Positions 62,011 to 64,000 of a DNA stretch of 64,000 nucleotides are shown piece after piece. Position 1 is the stretch's first letter. Every line of letters begins with the position of its first letter. The DNA lies in the NCBI RefSeq assembly GCF_003385895.1, contig NZ_QRDQ01000007.1:930001-994000 (forward strand), in the 5' to 3' direction. A model generated the notes under the pieces. That model was not told where the DNA came from and made no database searches. It was given only the letters and a program-made list of their open reading frames with translations. This DNA is from Flavobacterium cutihirudinis (GTDB lineage: Bacteria > Bacteroidota > Bacteroidia > Flavobacteriales > Flavobacteriaceae). The position numbers and the translations under genes were made by a program.

Positions 62011-62042
62011 AAAAAAGACCTTGGAATACCACTCCAAGGTCT
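62011..62042 (-). terminator. Terminator after TonB receptor copy 3
   Basis: AGACCTTGGA/TCCAAGGTCT stem (10 bp) with a 7-nt loop; on the minus strand six U follow. It separates the receptor from the ars promoter. Confidence 0.85.
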
Positions 62043-62109
62043 CTGAAAATATGGCAATCTTTAGGCGTAATTCCGTAGTCCGAAAAATTGACTGCCACTG
62101 TATTTCGCT

Positions 62110-64000
62110 TTAAATTTTTATCTTTATTCCTGCATTCACAACAAATCCGTCCAGAGGAGCATAGATATCTTTGAAAACAGGATTTGAAATAGGACCTGTA
62201 TATATGCTTCCAAATTTAGTTTGCCGGGTATCAGTAAAATTTTCAAAATTGGCATAAAGGGAAAAATTTTCCCAAAGCCTTTCTGCCATAAAGCCAAAAA
62301 TCCAGTAAGCTGTTCCGGTCGTGCCATCACTTAATTTTTGATTGCTGTAATAGTAAGCTTCTAAACCAACTTTCCATTTATCTTCAACTTCATACATTAA
62401 AACATTATTTAATCTGTGTTTTGCGGTAAGAGGATTTTCGGATTTTACTCCATTTGCATTTATAGAAGCATCAGTGAAGGTATACCCCAGAAATAATTTA
62501 AAATCTTTATATCCTAATTTCACATTTGTTTCAGTTCCTTTAGTATCCAAATATCCATTAACATTTGCAAACTGATAAAGGTCATCAGGAAGAGAATTTA
62601 ATATAAGAGGATTATCAACATTCGTGTAGAAAAATAACTGATTCCATGATAAGGAAAGGTCATTGGTAATTTTAGTTTTATAGTTTATATCAAAGTTAAC
62701 ACCGTAGCTTTTTTCAAGTTTATTGAAATCGCTGTTAATAGGCAATACATTTCGATATTGGATGCGTTCGCTTTCTTCTGTAAAAATCGTTGGTGTTTTG
62801 TAGCCTAGGCCTCCTCCAATTCTGGATGTAAGCTTAGAATTGAATTTAAATAATGCCGAAATTCTCGGAAGGAGAGAATATCCGTAATCAATTACATAAT
62901 CACTTCTGAGGCCTGTTTCAATTTCCAGCCATTCTTTTGCTTTTATGGTGTTCTGAAGGAAAGCCCCATATGTTATCTGATTATAATTTCTTAACGGAAA
63001 AGCGGTTGGACTGTTTTCAGTAAAGCTGTCCGTATATAAATTTACACCAGCAGCCCATTGAGCAATTTTGCCGTTTTTAGAATAACTGATTTCAGAAAAG
63101 GTACTATTCTGCAGACCATCAAATACATAATCAGGAATGGTGATGACACGGCTGAAATTATTAAAACTGTTTTTAATTGTAACCGATTCCTGCTCATTAA
63201 ATTTATGTGTCAGGGAAAATTGCGTGCTTATTCTCTGTGTTTTATTCTTTTCGAAATAACTGTCAGGATATTTACTTTGATCTTTGATGTACTCAATATT
63301 TCCGCCTAAACGGTTTTCAAAAACGGTATTGATGCCGAAATTAAGTTTGGTATTTTCATTAAAATTGACAAAAAGTTTAGGGTTAAAATTAAAACGCTCA
63401 AATTTAGGAATAGCTGTAAGCTGTATATGAGCGGGATCATAAGGAGCGTTGCGATCGTGGGAAGCAAAGACAGTTAATCCAATTTTATCAAACTGCTGAG
63501 AATAAAATCCATTTATATCCAGTCCAAGAGCTGAAGTTCCATTAATTAAAAATCGCAGCTCCCTTTCTTCGGTCGGGGTTTTAGAAACAAGATTTACTAA
63601 ACCAGCGATTGCTCCTCCACCGTAAAGAGTAGAGGCGGAACCTTTGATTATTTCAACCTGCTTTAAATCTAATGGAGGAGTCTGCAGTAACCCAAGTCCG
63701 CTTGACGCGCCAGAGTATAAAGGAAAACCGTCTTTTAGAATCTGGGTATATCTTCCGTCTAAGCCTTGAATCCTGATGGAAGAATTTCCTGAAGTTGCAG
63801 AAGTCTGCTGGGTCTGAATTCCGGTACTTTCATTAAGCATCATACGAATGTCTCCGGGTTTCATATTGGCTTTTTCTTCCAGCTCTTCTCCGGCAATGAA
63901 TTCAACTCTGGTTGGAATATTGCTGATGGTTCTGGTACCTCTTGTTGAAGTAACAATAATTTCTTCCATTTCTTCAGCCTCTTCTTCCTCGCTCTGCAAT
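62110..64000 (-). CDS. TonB-dependent outer membrane receptor, copy 3 (5' end outside window)
   Basis: The frame is open to the right edge; at least 629 residues are present, beginning in the acidic EEEEAEEMEEIIV stretch before the plug. The plug is practically identical to copies 1 and 2, while the barrel has scattered changes (for instance FMAERLWENFSLYANFENFT). It ends in DGFVVNAGIKIKI. It lies just upstream of the ars operon on the same strand, separated by its own terminator. By analogy a Cys-rich peptide gene may lie just outside the window. Confidence 0.9.
   Translation of the reverse strand, partial: LQSEEEEAEEMEEIIVTSTRGTRTISNIPTRVEFIAGEELEEKANMKPGDIRMMLNESTGIQTQQTSATSGNSSIRIQGLDGRYTQILKDGFPLYSGASSGLGLLQTPPLDLKQVEIIKGSASTLYGGGAIAGLVNLVSKTPTEERELRFLINGTSALGLDINGFYSQQFDKIGLTVFASHDRNAPYDPAHIQLTAIPKFERFNFNPKLFVNFNENTKLNFGINTVFENRLGGNIEYIKDQSKYPDSYFEKNKTQRISTQFSLTHKFNEQESVTIKNSFNNFSRVITIPDYVFDGLQNSTFSEISYSKNGKIAQWAAGVNLYTDSFTENSPTAFPLRNYNQITYGAFLQNTIKAKEWLEIETGLRSDYVIDYGYSLLPRISALFKFNSKLTSRIGGGLGYKTPTIFTEESERIQYRNVLPINSDFNKLEKSYGVNFDINYKTKITNDLSLSWNQLFFYTNVDNPLILNSLPDDLYQFANVNGYLDTKGTETNVKLGYKDFKLFLGYTFTDASINANGVKSENPLTAKHRLNNVLMYEVEDKWKVGLEAYYYSNQKLSDGTTGTAYWIFGFMAERLWENFSLYANFENFTDTRQTKFGSIYTGPISNPVFKDIYAPLDGFVVNAGIKIKI

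Overview
The window looks like a chromosomal segment of a Flavobacterium-type Bacteroidota. The evidence is low GC with AT-rich spacers, TonB receptors with a CarboxypepD_reg-like N-terminal domain, a CusA/CzcA pump fused to TolC, TraG and serine-recombinase relics of Bacteroidota conjugative elements, and few Shine-Dalgarno sites. No rRNA, tRNA or CRISPR array was seen.

1-11.5 kb: the C-terminal part of an AAA/OLD-like ATPase runs in from the left edge, followed by a bidirectional terminator and a frameshifted HTH regulator pseudogene. A four-gene export operon follows (TolC, HlyD, two ABC-2 permeases) with no ATPase gene. Next are a nitroreductase and, divergently, a folate-independent methionine synthesis locus (MesX/DUF1852 and MesD core methionine synthase) with a BASS-type transporter and an Lrp/AsnC regulator.

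11.5-22.2 kb: a small lipoprotein, an S41 protease lipoprotein, copy 1 of a TonB receptor/Cys-rich peptide cassette with a merTP relic behind it, an exported amidohydrolase, a candidate small RNA, an LpxR-like outer-membrane enzyme and an M43 metalloprotease lipoprotein with a barrel-like tail.

22.4-33.8 kb: an accessory island. It opens with a scar (broken traG, repeats resembling an IS21-type end, serine-recombinase tail). Then come an overlapping Hanks kinase/PP2A-like phosphatase pair, a restriction-modification operon (C5 methyltransferase, SinI-like endonuclease, a third possible nuclease), a replication/excision/integration module (gene II-like Rep, Xis-like HTH, tyrosine integrase), and small cargo genes ending in an HTH protein and an HNH nuclease. 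A second copy of the candidate small RNA lies at the right side.

33.9-64 kb: a metal and metalloid region. It holds a CDF transporter, TonB/Cys-rich cassette copy 2, a porin/Rieske/di-haem cytochrome operon, a CzcA-TolC fusion with CzcB, a Fur-family regulator, bestrophin and MgtC proteins, a His-rich P1B ATPase, a DAG kinase with an LtaS-like enzyme, a two-component system, a small mer-like operon, a complete ars operon (ArsR, ArsN-like GNAT, DUF6428, arsenate reductase, Acr3), and TonB copy 3 leaving the window.

The three TonB copies lie in the same orientation and are nearly identical in the plug domain, so homologous recombination between them could delete or amplify the DNA in between. 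The most novel items I see are the paired candidate small RNAs, the third gene of the restriction operon, the kinase/phosphatase pair in the island, the ATPase-less exporter, and the internal signal peptide at the CzcA-TolC junction.
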